Below are positions 48,801-57,634 of a stretch of DNA of 64,000 bases, in pieces. The position numbers and the translations under genes are program-made. Origin of the DNA: Streptomyces paludis. Lineage in GTDB: Bacteria; Actinomycetota; Actinomycetes; Streptomycetales; Streptomycetaceae. How positions within the stretch are numbered: position 1 is the first letter of the stretch; each line of letters begins with the position of its first letter. The notes beneath the pieces are model-generated. The model saw only the letters and a list, made by a program, of their open reading frames with translations. It was not told the origin of the DNA and did no database searches. The stretch lies in assembly GCF_003344965.1 (NCBI RefSeq), contig NZ_CP031194.1, forward strand, positions 8,122,001 to 8,186,000, written 5' to 3'.

Positions 48801-48961
48801 TGCGTCAACCCTTCGTGGTGCGCCAGGACACCCGGCGGGAGAGCCCGCCGGTCGGCTGCGGTGTCATGAGATGGAGCGGGCGTAGCTGCGTAACCGGCCT
48901 GACTGAGTTATCTGGAGCGGGCGTTACGAGAAACAGCCACCGCTGATCCGGCCGTGATCTG

Positions 48962-48975
48962 TCGAAGCGCTTCGA
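48962..48975. promoter_or_regulatory. LacI-type operator TCGAAGCGCTTCGA, copy 3
   Basis: A perfect copy, 162 bases upstream of the binding-protein start (minus strand), and 188 bp centre-to-centre from copy 4. It is expected to control the importer-GH74-GH42 operon. The rest of 48801-49260 holds the two divergent promoters and nothing else that I can recognise. Confidence 0.75.
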
Positions 48976-49121
48976 TGTTGCTGCGAGGTTAAATGAACGC
49001 ATCGGGAGGCACAAGAGCCGATTCCAAGATTCCTTTCCCCCGTGATGGCCCTGGCCAACAGAGCGAACTGGCCACCGGGTTACCGCATCGGAACAGATCC
49101 GCGTCGATGCCCCGGAACGTC

Positions 49122-49163
49122 TTGACACGTGAGGATCGGACTCGGAGCATCGAAGCGCTTCGA
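49122..49163 (+). promoter_or_regulatory. Promoter region of the GH3 gene with LacI operator copy 4
   Basis: TTGACA (49122-49127) is a good -35. The -10 is not obvious, but would fall next to the perfect operator TCGAAGCGCTTCGA at 49150-49163, which ends about 97 bases before the GH3 start. Repressor there would block transcription start. Confidence 0.6.
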
Positions 49164-49260
49164 AAGCCCGGCGGACGGTACGCTCGCCAGCCCGGACACC
49201 GTCCGGGAGCCCGTTCGCGCCGTTCGCGCTCCGCCAGAACTCCTCCAGGGGGAACCGCCC

Positions 49261-52137
49261 GTGACCGCAGACCAGCCGTCCTTCCGCGACCCGCGGCTGT
49301 CCCGGAGCGCACGTGTCGACGATCTGCTCGCCCGGCTGACGGCCGACGAGAAGACCGCCATGCTCCACCAGTTCGCGCCCGCCGTGGAACGCCTCGGCGT
49401 GGCCGCCTTCCGCACCGGACAGGAGGCCCTGCACGGCGTCGCCTGGATGGGACCGGCGACCGTCTTCCCGCAGGCGGTCGGCCTCGGCGCGACCTGGAAC
49501 GGTGAACTGGTGCGCCGTGTCGGCGAGGCCGTCTCCACCGAGGTACGGGCCATGCGCGCCCGCGACGACCGGGTCGGCCTCAACGTCTGGGCGCCCACGG
49601 TCAATCTGCTGCGCAACCCCCTGTGGGGACGGAACGAGGAGGGGTACGCGGAGGACCCCGGCCTCACCTCCGCGATCGCCGTCGCCTACACCCGCGGCCT
49701 GCGCGGCGACCACCCCGACGTGTGGCGCACGGCCCCGGTCCTCAAGCACTGGCTCGCACACAACAACGAGACCGACCGGGCCGTCTCGTCCTCCTCGATC
49801 AGCCCGCGTGTCCTGCACGAATACGACCTGCTCGCCTTCCGCACGGCCGTCGAGGCGGGCGCCGTCGCCGGTGTCATGCCCGCGTACAACCTGGTCAACG
49901 GGCGCCCCAACCATCTCTCGCCGTACCTCCGCGACCACTTGCGCACCTGGACCGACCATGAGCTGCTGGTCTGCTCCGACGCGGGCGCGCCCAGCAATCT
50001 CACCGACGCCGAGAAGTACTTCGACACCCACGAGGAGGCCACCGCCGCCTCCCTGCGCGCCGGTGTGGACAGCTTCACCGACCACGGCACCGACTCGTCC
50101 GTCATGACCGGCCGGCTCCGCGGCGCGCTGGAGCGCGGCCTGATCGGCGAGGACGACATCGACACCGCGCTCCGCCGGCAGCTCGCGGTCCGCTTCGCGC
50201 TCGGCGAGTTCGACCCCGCGCTCGACCCGTACGCCGGCATCAAGCCCGCCGACGGCTGGGACACCCCCGGCCACCGGGCGCTCGCCAGGGAGGCCGCCGA
50301 ACAGGCCGTCGTCCTGCTCAAGAACGACGGCCTGCTGCCGCTCGCCCCTGGCGGCGGCGACCGGATCGCGGTGGTCGGACTCCTCGCCGACGAGTGCAAA
50401 CTCGACTGGTACAGCGGCACCCTGATCCACCGCTCCACCCCGCTGGACGGGCTGCGCGAGCGCTACGGCGCCGACCGCGTCACCTTCGCGGAAGGCGTGG
50501 ACCGGGTCCGGCTGCGGCTGGGCGCGGGCTGGGCGCAGGTGCCCGAGCCGTCGGCCGACACCGCCCGTACGGCCGGCGACGACCCCGGTACGGAGGCCGC
50601 GCTCGACCCCGCCCTGCTCGCGGGCCGTACCGACCTGCCGCCGCTGACCCGCACCGACGACCCGGCCGCCGCGACCGAACTCGCCCTCATCGACTGGGGA
50701 AACGGCCTGCTCACCCTGCGCGCCCCCGACGGCCGCTATCTGTCGGTCGCCGACGACGGCTATCTCCGGGCGTCCGCCGCCCGGCCCGGCGGCTGGGTGG
50801 TCCAGGAGAGCTTCCGGCTCGAACCGCACGACGGAGGGCACCTCCTTCTGCACTTGGGTACCGGTCGGTACGTGTCAGTCGCCGCGGACGGACTGAAGGT
50901 TGCCGATCGTGGTGAGCCGGCCGAGATCGTCGTCACCGAGCGCGGTGAGGACGCCGTGGCGCGCGCGGCGGCGGACGCCGACGCGGTCGTGGTCGTCGCG
51001 GGCAACGACCCGCACCTGGCCGGCCGCGAGACCGAGGACCGCGAGACGCTCGCCCTGCCCGCCCACCAGGACCGGCTGTGGCGCGCCGCCCTCGCCGCCA
51101 ACCCGCGCACCGCGCTCGTGCTGACCTCGGCCTATCCGTACGCCGTACCGGAGGCGCACGCCGCGCTCCCCGCGCTGCTGTGGACCGCGCACGGCGGCCA
51201 GGCCGCGGGCGCCGCGCTCGCCGCCGTACTCTCCGGCGACGTCTCCCCGGCGGGCCGGCTGCCGCAGACCTGGTACGCGGACGACACCGACCTGCCGGAT
51301 CTGCTCGACTACGACATCATCGGCTCGCGCCAGACCTATCTCTACTTCGAGGGCACACCGCTCTACCCCTTCGGCCACGGCCTGTCGTACTCCTCGTTCT
51401 CCTACGACGGCCTGGAGGTCGGCCTGACCGGCGGGCCCGCCGACGGCACGGCCGTACACGCCCGGATCACCGTCACCAACACCGGCACGCGCGCGGCCGA
51501 CGAGGTGGTGCAGCTGTACGTGCGCGAGGCCGACCCCCGGGTCCGGCGCCCGCACCGGCAGCTCGCCGGCCACGCGCGCGTGCCGCTCGCGCCGGGCGAG
51601 TCCCGTACGGTCGAACTGACCGTGCCGCTGTCCGCGCTCGGCTACCACGACGTGGCGCACGGCGAGTGGACCGTCGCGGGCGGCCGGTACGTCTTCGAGG
51701 CGGCGGCCTCCAGCGCCGACATCCGCCGCTCGGCCGATCTGGACCTCCCGGAGACGGCCCCGCGCGCCAGGCCCGTCCTGACCCGGGGCCTGGCCGCCGC
51801 CGACTACGACGAACAGACCGGCACGGAGATCGTCGACCGTACGAAGACGACGGGCGACGCGGTCACACCGACGGCCGGCGCGGGCCGTCTGGTCTTCCGC
51901 GACTGCGACTTCGGTACGGGCGCGGGCGCCGTCACGGTCGAGGTGGCGGGCGCGGGCGAGGTCCTCCTCACCCTCCCCGGCGACACGCCCGTGGCCGCCT
52001 TCGAGATCCCCACGGCCACCGGCGGCCCGTACGCGTACACCACGCACAGCGCCCCCGTCGCCCTCTCCGGTGTGCGCGACCTCCAGATCACACTGCGCGG
52101 TGAAGTGCGCCTGGCCCGCGTGGACTTCGGGGCCTGA
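49261..52137 (+). CDS. Glycoside hydrolase family 3 beta-glucosidase/xylosidase with inserted fascin-like domain and C-terminal CBM6-like domain
   Basis: A 958-residue enzyme. The N-terminal TIM barrel has nucleophile Asp240 in VCSDAGAP; the alpha/beta sandwich (about 330-680) is interrupted at about 470-560 by a beta-trefoil-like stretch (TLRAPDGRYLSVADDG ... HLGTGRYVSVAADG) resembling fascin repeats. A fibronectin III-like domain (about 718-820) and a CBM6-like end (about 877-958: FRDCDFGTGAG ... VRLARVDFG) follow. The insert takes the place where other GH3 enzymes carry PA14. No signal peptide, so it probably acts on imported oligosaccharides. The GTG start is preceded by AGGGGGAA. Confidence 0.88.
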   Translation: MTADQPSFRDPRLSRSARVDDLLARLTADEKTAMLHQFAPAVERLGVAAFRTGQEALHGVAWMGPATVFPQAVGLGATWNGELVRRVGEAVSTEVRAMRARDDRVGLNVWAPTVNLLRNPLWGRNEEGYAEDPGLTSAIAVAYTRGLRGDHPDVWRTAPVLKHWLAHNNETDRAVSSSSISPRVLHEYDLLAFRTAVEAGAVAGVMPAYNLVNGRPNHLSPYLRDHLRTWTDHELLVCSDAGAPSNLTDAEKYFDTHEEATAASLRAGVDSFTDHGTDSSVMTGRLRGALERGLIGEDDIDTALRRQLAVRFALGEFDPALDPYAGIKPADGWDTPGHRALAREAAEQAVVLLKNDGLLPLAPGGGDRIAVVGLLADECKLDWYSGTLIHRSTPLDGLRERYGADRVTFAEGVDRVRLRLGAGWAQVPEPSADTARTAGDDPGTEAALDPALLAGRTDLPPLTRTDDPAAATELALIDWGNGLLTLRAPDGRYLSVADDGYLRASAARPGGWVVQESFRLEPHDGGHLLLHLGTGRYVSVAADGLKVADRGEPAEIVVTERGEDAVARAAADADAVVVVAGNDPHLAGRETEDRETLALPAHQDRLWRAALAANPRTALVLTSAYPYAVPEAHAALPALLWTAHGGQAAGAALAAVLSGDVSPAGRLPQTWYADDTDLPDLLDYDIIGSRQTYLYFEGTPLYPFGHGLSYSSFSYDGLEVGLTGGPADGTAVHARITVTNTGTRAADEVVQLYVREADPRVRRPHRQLAGHARVPLAPGESRTVELTVPLSALGYHDVAHGEWTVAGGRYVFEAAASSADIRRSADLDLPETAPRARPVLTRGLAAADYDEQTGTEIVDRTKTTGDAVTPTAGAGRLVFRDCDFGTGAGAVTVEVAGAGEVLLTLPGDTPVAAFEIPTATGGPYAYTTHSAPVALSGVRDLQITLRGEVRLARVDFGA

Positions 52138-52200
52138 GGGACCCGAGGGGCCGTATCCGGCCCGGCCCCGGGCGCCGGGTCCGTCCGGGGAGAGCGAGGC

Positions 52201-52232
52201 GTGGCTCAGCGCACGGACGAGCGCTGAGCCAC
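52201..52232. terminator. Hairpin terminator between convergent GH3 and sigma factor genes
   Basis: Perfect 12-bp arms GTGGCTCAGCGC and GCGCTGAGCCAC around an 8-base loop. It includes the last codons of the sigma factor gene. No T-run follows on either strand. Confidence 0.6.
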
Positions 52233-54083
52233 CGTCATCGGATCGGCGGACGCCGACCGGGTCAGATACTGTGGGACGGGCGCCGTGTCGTCGCCCGTGT
52301 CCCGTACGGTGCCGTACCGCACCCGGCCCGCCGCGTCGTCGCCCGGCGCGGCGGCGAGCGCGGCCGTGACGGTCTCCCAGGACGACGGCAGCACATCGAG
52401 GTTGTAGTCCGCCTCCGTCTCGTTGAGGTGCAGGGTGACCTCCCCGTCGAGATGGAAGTACTCCTCGCGCCACATCGTTTGCGCGCCGGCCGGGAGGGTG
52501 ATGCGGCCGTCCCTCGGATTGCCCTGCCAGGTGTGACCGGCCCCGGCCCCTGGCTGGACGTCGTCCATCCGGTGCCCGCCGCCGGATCCCACGTGGAACA
52601 GCTTGCCCCTCAGCCCCGTCCAGGACGGCATGGTCAGTCCGCCCGGCCGTTCCCCGTACATCAGGTCCCAGCGCACGGTGAGGTATCCGGTGCCCCTGAC
52701 GGTCACCCACTCGCCCCGGTGCACGATCTGGTAGCCGCCGACGCCCGAGACCTTCCCCGGGAAGCTCGTCATGGTGACGCCCCCGTCCGTCCGGCGCGGC
52801 AGCGCCCCCGGACGCGCCACGGGATCCGGCGCCGCGTCCGGCCCGTCGACCACCGAGCCGTACGCACCGGTCACGGCCGGTACGGACGGCGCTCCGGAGT
52901 CCGTCGGCGTCGGCTCCGGCCGCGCGAGCACCGCCGGGGACGAGACGGCGGCGCTGGGCGACGGTGATGGTGAGGGAGAGGGGGAGGGAGACGCGGACGG
53001 GGTCGGGGCCGGGCTCGGCCGGTCCGTGCGGGTGGCCTCTGCCGCCGGGGCAGTTGTGGTGCGGTGTTCGCCGGACTGCCAGGGGGCCTGGTGGACCAGG
53101 GCCGCGCCGCCGCCGATCGCCAGCAGCCCGGCGGCGATCAGCGCCGCCGGCTTGGCGGCCAGCGCGGCGGACCCGGCGGTGGGTGCGGCGGCCCCGGCGC
53201 CTGCCCCGGCCCCCGCGCCCGACCCCGTACCGGCTCCCGTACCCGCCGCCGCTGCCGCCGAGGCCGCGCTCGCCCCGGCACCGACAGCCCCCGGGATCAG
53301 CTTCCACGCCACCAGGGCCAGCGGCAGCGGCACCAGCGCCAGCCGCGCCAGCAGACCTTCGGCGGGCAGCAGTTCGGCCTGGTGCACGGCGCAGCGCGGG
53401 CACTCGCGCACATGACGGGCGAGCCGCTTGCGCCACAGCGCGCCCGGCACCCCGTCCCACTCCACCGTGAGCAGCACCAGATCGTCACAGCGCGGGCGCG
53501 CGCCCAGCGCCCGTACGACCATCCTGGCCGCCTCCAGCCGGGCCTTCATCCGCTGCACCCGCACCGCGACATGGTGTCCGGACAGCCCCATCGACTCGGC
53601 GGTCTCCGCACGCGTCAGCTGTCCGGCGGTCTCCAGCCACCACAGGGACAGCAGCTCGCGCTCCTCGTCCTCCAGCCAGCGGGTCGCCTCCGCCACCTCG
53701 CGCCGCTGGCCGGACAGCCGCAGCTCCAGAATGGCCAGATCGACGAAGTCCGCGCCCGGGTCGGCCGTGTCGCGGTTCTCGTCCAGCGGACTCGGCACGG
53801 CCTTCGCCGCCCGGGTGCGCCCGCGTTCACGTATCTGGTTCATCGCGATGGCCACCGCCCAGGAGCGGAACCGGCGCGGGTCCTCCAGCCCGGCCAGCCC
53901 GTTCAGCACCCGCAGCATGGTCTCCTGCACGACGTCGTCGACATCGGCGTGACCGTCGAGCGCGCGCCCCACGATGTTGTAGATCAGCGGCAGACAGCCG
54001 GTGACCAGGGTGTCCACGGCCCGCTGGTCACCGGCGCGAGCCGCCGCCACCACCTCGGGTCCCGGTTGGTTCCGCACGTGCAT
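52206..54083 (-). CDS. ECF-type sigma-70 family RNA polymerase sigma factor fused to zinc-finger anti-sigma-like, membrane and C-terminal domains
   Basis: A 625-residue fusion. Region sigma-2 is about residues 15-85 (DVDDVVQETMLRVL, FRSWAVAIAMNQIRE) and sigma-4 about 125-185 (TRAETAESMGLSGHHVAVRVQRM). Then comes a zinc-finger anti-sigma-like motif, His224-x3-Cys228-x2-Cys231, a hydrophobic stretch at 246-264, an Ala/Gly-rich linker, a clear membrane helix (about 311-331), a Ser-Pro repeat linker, and a 170-residue C-terminal domain rich in Trp and Gly, with no recognised family. Ordinary ECF factors are about 180-200 residues with a separate anti-sigma gene; here both seem joined, so release would need proteolysis or a shape change. 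The start follows GAGGA; upstream in-frame codons to 54272 are non-coding in character. Confidence 0.85.
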   Translation of the reverse strand: MHVRNQPGPEVVAAARAGDQRAVDTLVTGCLPLIYNIVGRALDGHADVDDVVQETMLRVLNGLAGLEDPRRFRSWAVAIAMNQIRERGRTRAAKAVPSPLDENRDTADPGADFVDLAILELRLSGQRREVAEATRWLEDEERELLSLWWLETAGQLTRAETAESMGLSGHHVAVRVQRMKARLEAARMVVRALGARPRCDDLVLLTVEWDGVPGALWRKRLARHVRECPRCAVHQAELLPAEGLLARLALVPLPLALVAWKLIPGAVGAGASAASAAAAAGTGAGTGSGAGAGAGAGAAAPTAGSAALAAKPAALIAAGLLAIGGGAALVHQAPWQSGEHRTTTAPAAEATRTDRPSPAPTPSASPSPSPSPSPSPSAAVSSPAVLARPEPTPTDSGAPSVPAVTGAYGSVVDGPDAAPDPVARPGALPRRTDGGVTMTSFPGKVSGVGGYQIVHRGEWVTVRGTGYLTVRWDLMYGERPGGLTMPSWTGLRGKLFHVGSGGGHRMDDVQPGAGAGHTWQGNPRDGRITLPAGAQTMWREEYFHLDGEVTLHLNETEADYNLDVLPSSWETVTAALAAAPGDDAAGRVRYGTVRDTGDDTAPVPQYLTRSASADPMTVAQRSSVR

Positions 54084-54312
54084 CGATCCGTTCCTCGTAC
54101 TCCTGGTGAATCCGGGTCCCGGCCCGCCCGGCAGGCTGTCCGGGCGGGGAATTCTCCCCGCGGCGGACGGTCCGCCGGGCACGGCCGTGTACAGGAGACG
54201 GAGGACGCGGACACGGATCACAGAAATCCGCGGACTTCTTCTCCGCGCCTCAAACGTACGTGGTCCCGTCACGCGCGCCTCAGGACGTATGTCCCGGGGC
54301 GCGCGCCCTCCC

Positions 54313-56136
54313 TCAGCTCAGCGTCAGCCGGTACGTGAGCGGCGACCGGCCCGTGATCAGCACCCGGATCCCGTCCGGCGTCAGCGAACCGCCCATCCAC
54401 GTGTAGCGCTCGCCCGCCTCCACCACCGGCGGCTGCTTCCCGCCCTTGCCGTTGCCGGGGCCGAAGACGATCCGGTCCTCGCCGACCGTGTACGTGGCCT
54501 CCCCGTGCACCAGTTGGTAGGTGTCCGGCTGTCCGGCCACCGGTTCGAGCCCCTCGCCGGTCAGCCGGCCGCCGCGCCGGAAGCACAGCTCCAGCGCCAG
54601 CGGCACCTCGGACCGCGACACGTCGAAGGACAGCTCCCAGCGTCCGCCCGGCCGTTCCCGTACCAGAACCTCCGTCCGCAGTTCGCGGTACTCCTTCTCC
54701 CGGTGCGGGAAGTCCATCGCCGACCAGAAACGGCCGTCGTCCGTCAGCGGGTACGCCCCGTCCTCGCGCCGGTGGCGGCGCGGCAGCGGCTGGTGGAACC
54801 CGGCCCGTACCTCCGCCCGCAGCCGCCAGCCGTCCCCCTCGCGCACCAGGTCCTCGGAGCGGAAGTGCCCCAGCGAGAAGAACTGCGGGGACAGCCGCAG
54901 CGAGTCGAGCACCGCCGCCCCGTTGCGCATCTTGAAGAACGTCGGATTGCTGGACAACCCCGAGGAAATCGCGTGCAGTTCGGGGAAGTCGGTGCCTCCG
55001 AAGACCGTCGCGCTCCGGTCCCCGCGCCGCACCCGCACCAGCCGGCACGCCGGGTCGTGGTGCTCGAAGTCCGTCGGTACGGAGGTGACCGCCGGCAGCC
55101 GCCGGGCCAGCTCCGGACGGTCGAGGACCTCGGCCAGCCGGTCGCCGAGCGGTGTCTCCCCGAAGGTCTGCCCGGCACCGCGCTCCCGCAGCAGCGCGGC
55201 CATCGCGGCGAGGCGCCCGTCGCCGTCCCGGATCGCCAGCTCCCGGTACTGGAGCCAGAACTCCGGTACGTACCGCAGTGTGTTCTGGTCCTGGCGCCGT
55301 GAATGGACGCTCTCCACCTCGCCGTTGGGCTCGGTGACGTACAGCGTCGCGTCGAGGTTCGCCCGGACGCGCGCGTACAGGTCGGCGCGACCGTAGTGGC
55401 GGGCGAGTGTCAGCAGCGCCGGATTGGTGACGACCGCCGAGTAGGTGGGGCTGCGCTCGCTGTACTCACCGCCCGGCAGCTGGTCGATCCCCTCCGCCAG
55501 CCAGTCGTCGACGCGCCGCGCGTACGACCGGTCCGGCCACCGCTCGTGGATCCGGGAGAGCGCCGAGCACACCAGCCAGCGGTGGTTCGCGGTGTGCACC
55601 CCGCCGGTGGCGAGCGCGGGGCCCGCCTTGCGCAGGATCCGCTCCACCGTGGCGCGCAGCTTCCGGGTCGTGCGGTGATCGTCCTCGGCGAGCAGGCCGT
55701 ACACGATGTTGAGGTCCACGATCGAGAAGGCGGTGTCCGGCGGGGAGTGCACCGCCCCCTGGTCCCACAGCCCGTCGTCGAACTGCTCCTCGGCGAGGGC
55801 GTCCGCGAGCCGTTGTGCCGGCTCCAGGAGGGCATCGTCGTGATGGCGCTCCGCCGCCGTGTGGACATGGACGGAGACGAGGGTACGCAGCGAGCGGGCG
55901 GCGGCGCGCGCCCTGCCCATGTCGCGCAGCTCGGTGAGGTGTTGGGGGTAGCTGTCGAGGACGGCGGTCGCCCGGGCGTCGGCGGCCGTGGTCAGGAACG
56001 CGACGAAGTCCTCGTCCACGGCGCTTTCGTCCACCGTGTTTTCGCCACCCGTGCTCCCGCCCGCGCGGGCGAGCCCGGTCGTGGCGGCCGTGGCGGCGGC
56101 GGTCGTCGTGGTGAGAAAGGTTCTGCGGGCCATCAT
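54313..56136 (-). CDS. Tat-secreted protein, heparinase/polysaccharide-lyase-like (function uncertain)
   Basis: A 607-residue exported protein. A twin-arginine signal (ARRTFLTTTTAAATAATTGLARA) is followed by an alpha-helical toroid-like half (about 60-330) with HTANHRW and YSERSPTYSAVVTN, which recall the Asn/His and Tyr active-site segments of heparinase II/III-type and alginate-type lyases, and a beta-sandwich half (about 340-607). I do not recognise the exact family. It ends the operon of the third sugar importer, and its start overlaps the DUF624 stop. A lyase for an acidic plant or microbial glycan is a reasonable guess. AGGAG supports the ATG at 56136. Confidence 0.65.
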   Translation of the reverse strand: MMARRTFLTTTTAAATAATTGLARAGGSTGGENTVDESAVDEDFVAFLTTAADARATAVLDSYPQHLTELRDMGRARAAARSLRTLVSVHVHTAAERHHDDALLEPAQRLADALAEEQFDDGLWDQGAVHSPPDTAFSIVDLNIVYGLLAEDDHRTTRKLRATVERILRKAGPALATGGVHTANHRWLVCSALSRIHERWPDRSYARRVDDWLAEGIDQLPGGEYSERSPTYSAVVTNPALLTLARHYGRADLYARVRANLDATLYVTEPNGEVESVHSRRQDQNTLRYVPEFWLQYRELAIRDGDGRLAAMAALLRERGAGQTFGETPLGDRLAEVLDRPELARRLPAVTSVPTDFEHHDPACRLVRVRRGDRSATVFGGTDFPELHAISSGLSSNPTFFKMRNGAAVLDSLRLSPQFFSLGHFRSEDLVREGDGWRLRAEVRAGFHQPLPRRHRREDGAYPLTDDGRFWSAMDFPHREKEYRELRTEVLVRERPGGRWELSFDVSRSEVPLALELCFRRGGRLTGEGLEPVAGQPDTYQLVHGEATYTVGEDRIVFGPGNGKGGKQPPVVEAGERYTWMGGSLTPDGIRVLITGRSPLTYRLTLS

Positions 56137-56753
56137 GTGCTCTCCTGCTCCTGCTCGGGTGACACGGACATCCTCGCGCGTACGTCGATCGCGGTCAGCG
56201 CGAGAGCCAGCGGCCCCGGCGCCAGGAACGCCAGCGGCGGCATCATCCACGCGCACAGCGCGGCCGTCAGCAGTGCGAGGACCACCAGCGCGCTGCCGCC
56301 CGGGTCCCGGACCGCGTCCCGTCCCGCGCACCGCACCGCCGTACGCCAGCCGCCGGCCGACTCGGGGCGCGCGCACGCCCGCCCCGCCACGACCAGCGCC
56401 GCCGCCCCCACCAGCGCGGCCACCACCGAGAACGCCCGCGCCCCCGGCAGCCCGGCCCCGGCCAGCGCCAGATCCGCCACCAGCAGCAGCGCCCCGGCGA
56501 GCGCCACGGCCCCCGCCGTCAGATCGCCGGCCCACGGCCGCCGCCGCAGCAGCGCCAGATACCGGCCGGCCGTGACCGGCCGGCCCTCCCGTACGCCGCG
56601 CAGCACCGCGCACGCGGTCGAGAGCGCCGCCGGGACGGTGACCAGCGGCAGACAGACCACCGCCGTCACCACTCCCACACTCAGCACATCGGCGAAGAGC
56701 GTGGCGCGCGGACCGAAGATCTCGCCCGGCTCCCGGGCCCGGGCCGCGCTCAT
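56133..56753 (-). CDS. DUF624 (YesL-like) membrane protein
   Basis: A 206-residue protein with about five membrane helices and the N-terminal segment GEIFGPRATLFADVLSVGV typical of YesL/DUF624. Such genes accompany sugar importers in many Gram-positives, including the rhamnogalacturonan locus of Bacillus subtilis; their function is unknown. Both ends overlap neighbours by a few bases (ATGA and TGATG), so it is firmly part of the importer operon. Confidence 0.8.
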   Translation of the reverse strand: MSAARAREPGEIFGPRATLFADVLSVGVVTAVVCLPLVTVPAALSTACAVLRGVREGRPVTAGRYLALLRRRPWAGDLTAGAVALAGALLLVADLALAGAGLPGARAFSVVAALVGAAALVVAGRACARPESAGGWRTAVRCAGRDAVRDPGGSALVVLALLTAALCAWMMPPLAFLAPGPLALALTAIDVRARMSVSPEQEQEST

Positions 56754-57634
56754 CCCTTCACCCCGGAGCTGGCCATGCCCTCCACCAGGAAGCGCTGGAA
56801 CGCGAGGAAGAACAGCACGATCGGCAGCAGCGCGATCACCGACATGGCGAACATCGGACCGAACGCCGACTGGCTGGAGGCGTCCACGAACGACCGCAGC
56901 GCCAGCGTCAGTGTGAACTTCTCCGGCGAGAACAGATAGATCAGCTGGGTGAAGAAGTCGTTCCACGTCCAGATGAAGGTGAAGATCGCGGTCGTGATCA
57001 GGGCCGGCCGGGTGAGCGGCAGAATGATCAGGAAGAAGCTGCGGAACGGCCCGCAGCCGTCGATCCGCGCCGCCTCCTCCAGCTCGCGGGGCAGCCCCCG
57101 CATGAACTGCACGATGAGGAAGACGAAGAACGCCTCGGTCGCCAGGAACTTCGGCAGGATCAGCGGCCAGTACGTGTTCACCATGCCGAGCTGGTTGAAG
57201 ATGATGTACTGCGGGATCAGCACCGCGTGGTGCGGCAGCATGATCGTCGCGATCATGAACGCGAACAGCGGCCCGCGCAGCCGGAACCGCAGCCGCGCGA
57301 AGGCGTAGGCCGCCAGCGAGCAGCTCAGTACGTTGCCGAGGACGGCGCCGCCCGCGATGAGCAGCGAGTTGGTCAGCAGCTGCCACACGGTGACCCCGTT
57401 GACCCCCTCCAGGGCGGTCGTGTAGTTCGACCATTCCAAGCGGCCCGGCAGCAGATTGAGACTGGCGATCACCTCCTCGGCCGGCTTGAGCGAGGTCGCC
57501 AGCAGCCAGGCCAGCGGATAGAGCATCACGGCCAGGACGGCCAGCGCGCCCGTGTGCAGCGCGGCCCGGCGCCAGGGGAAGGGCGCGCGGCCCGTGTCCG
57601 CCGGAGTGGTCCCGTGGGGCAGGGTGGTGGTCAT
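56750..57634 (-). CDS. Carbohydrate ABC transporter permease (CUT1, MalG type)
   Basis: A 294-residue permease with six helices; EAA loop LEEAARIDGCGPFRS and the final GMASSGVKG are typical. It overlaps the upstream permease and the DUF624 gene by four bases each, so the block is translated as a unit. The ATPase is not encoded here. Confidence 0.9.
   Translation of the reverse strand: MTTTLPHGTTPADTGRAPFPWRRAALHTGALAVLAVMLYPLAWLLATSLKPAEEVIASLNLLPGRLEWSNYTTALEGVNGVTVWQLLTNSLLIAGGAVLGNVLSCSLAAYAFARLRFRLRGPLFAFMIATIMLPHHAVLIPQYIIFNQLGMVNTYWPLILPKFLATEAFFVFLIVQFMRGLPRELEEAARIDGCGPFRSFFLIILPLTRPALITTAIFTFIWTWNDFFTQLIYLFSPEKFTLTLALRSFVDASSQSAFGPMFAMSVIALLPIVLFFLAFQRFLVEGMASSGVKG

Noticed and set aside
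48805..50853. A 682-residue open frame on the minus strand antisense to the GH3 gene
   Set aside because: Gly/Val/Arg-rich low-complexity translation, no ribosome-binding site, and it covers the divergent promoters and operators.
52920..53290. Possible assembly error in the Ser-Pro and Gly-Ala repeat parts of the sigma fusion
   Set aside because: The frame stays open through both repeats and the domains either side are complete, so it reads as a natural low-complexity linker.
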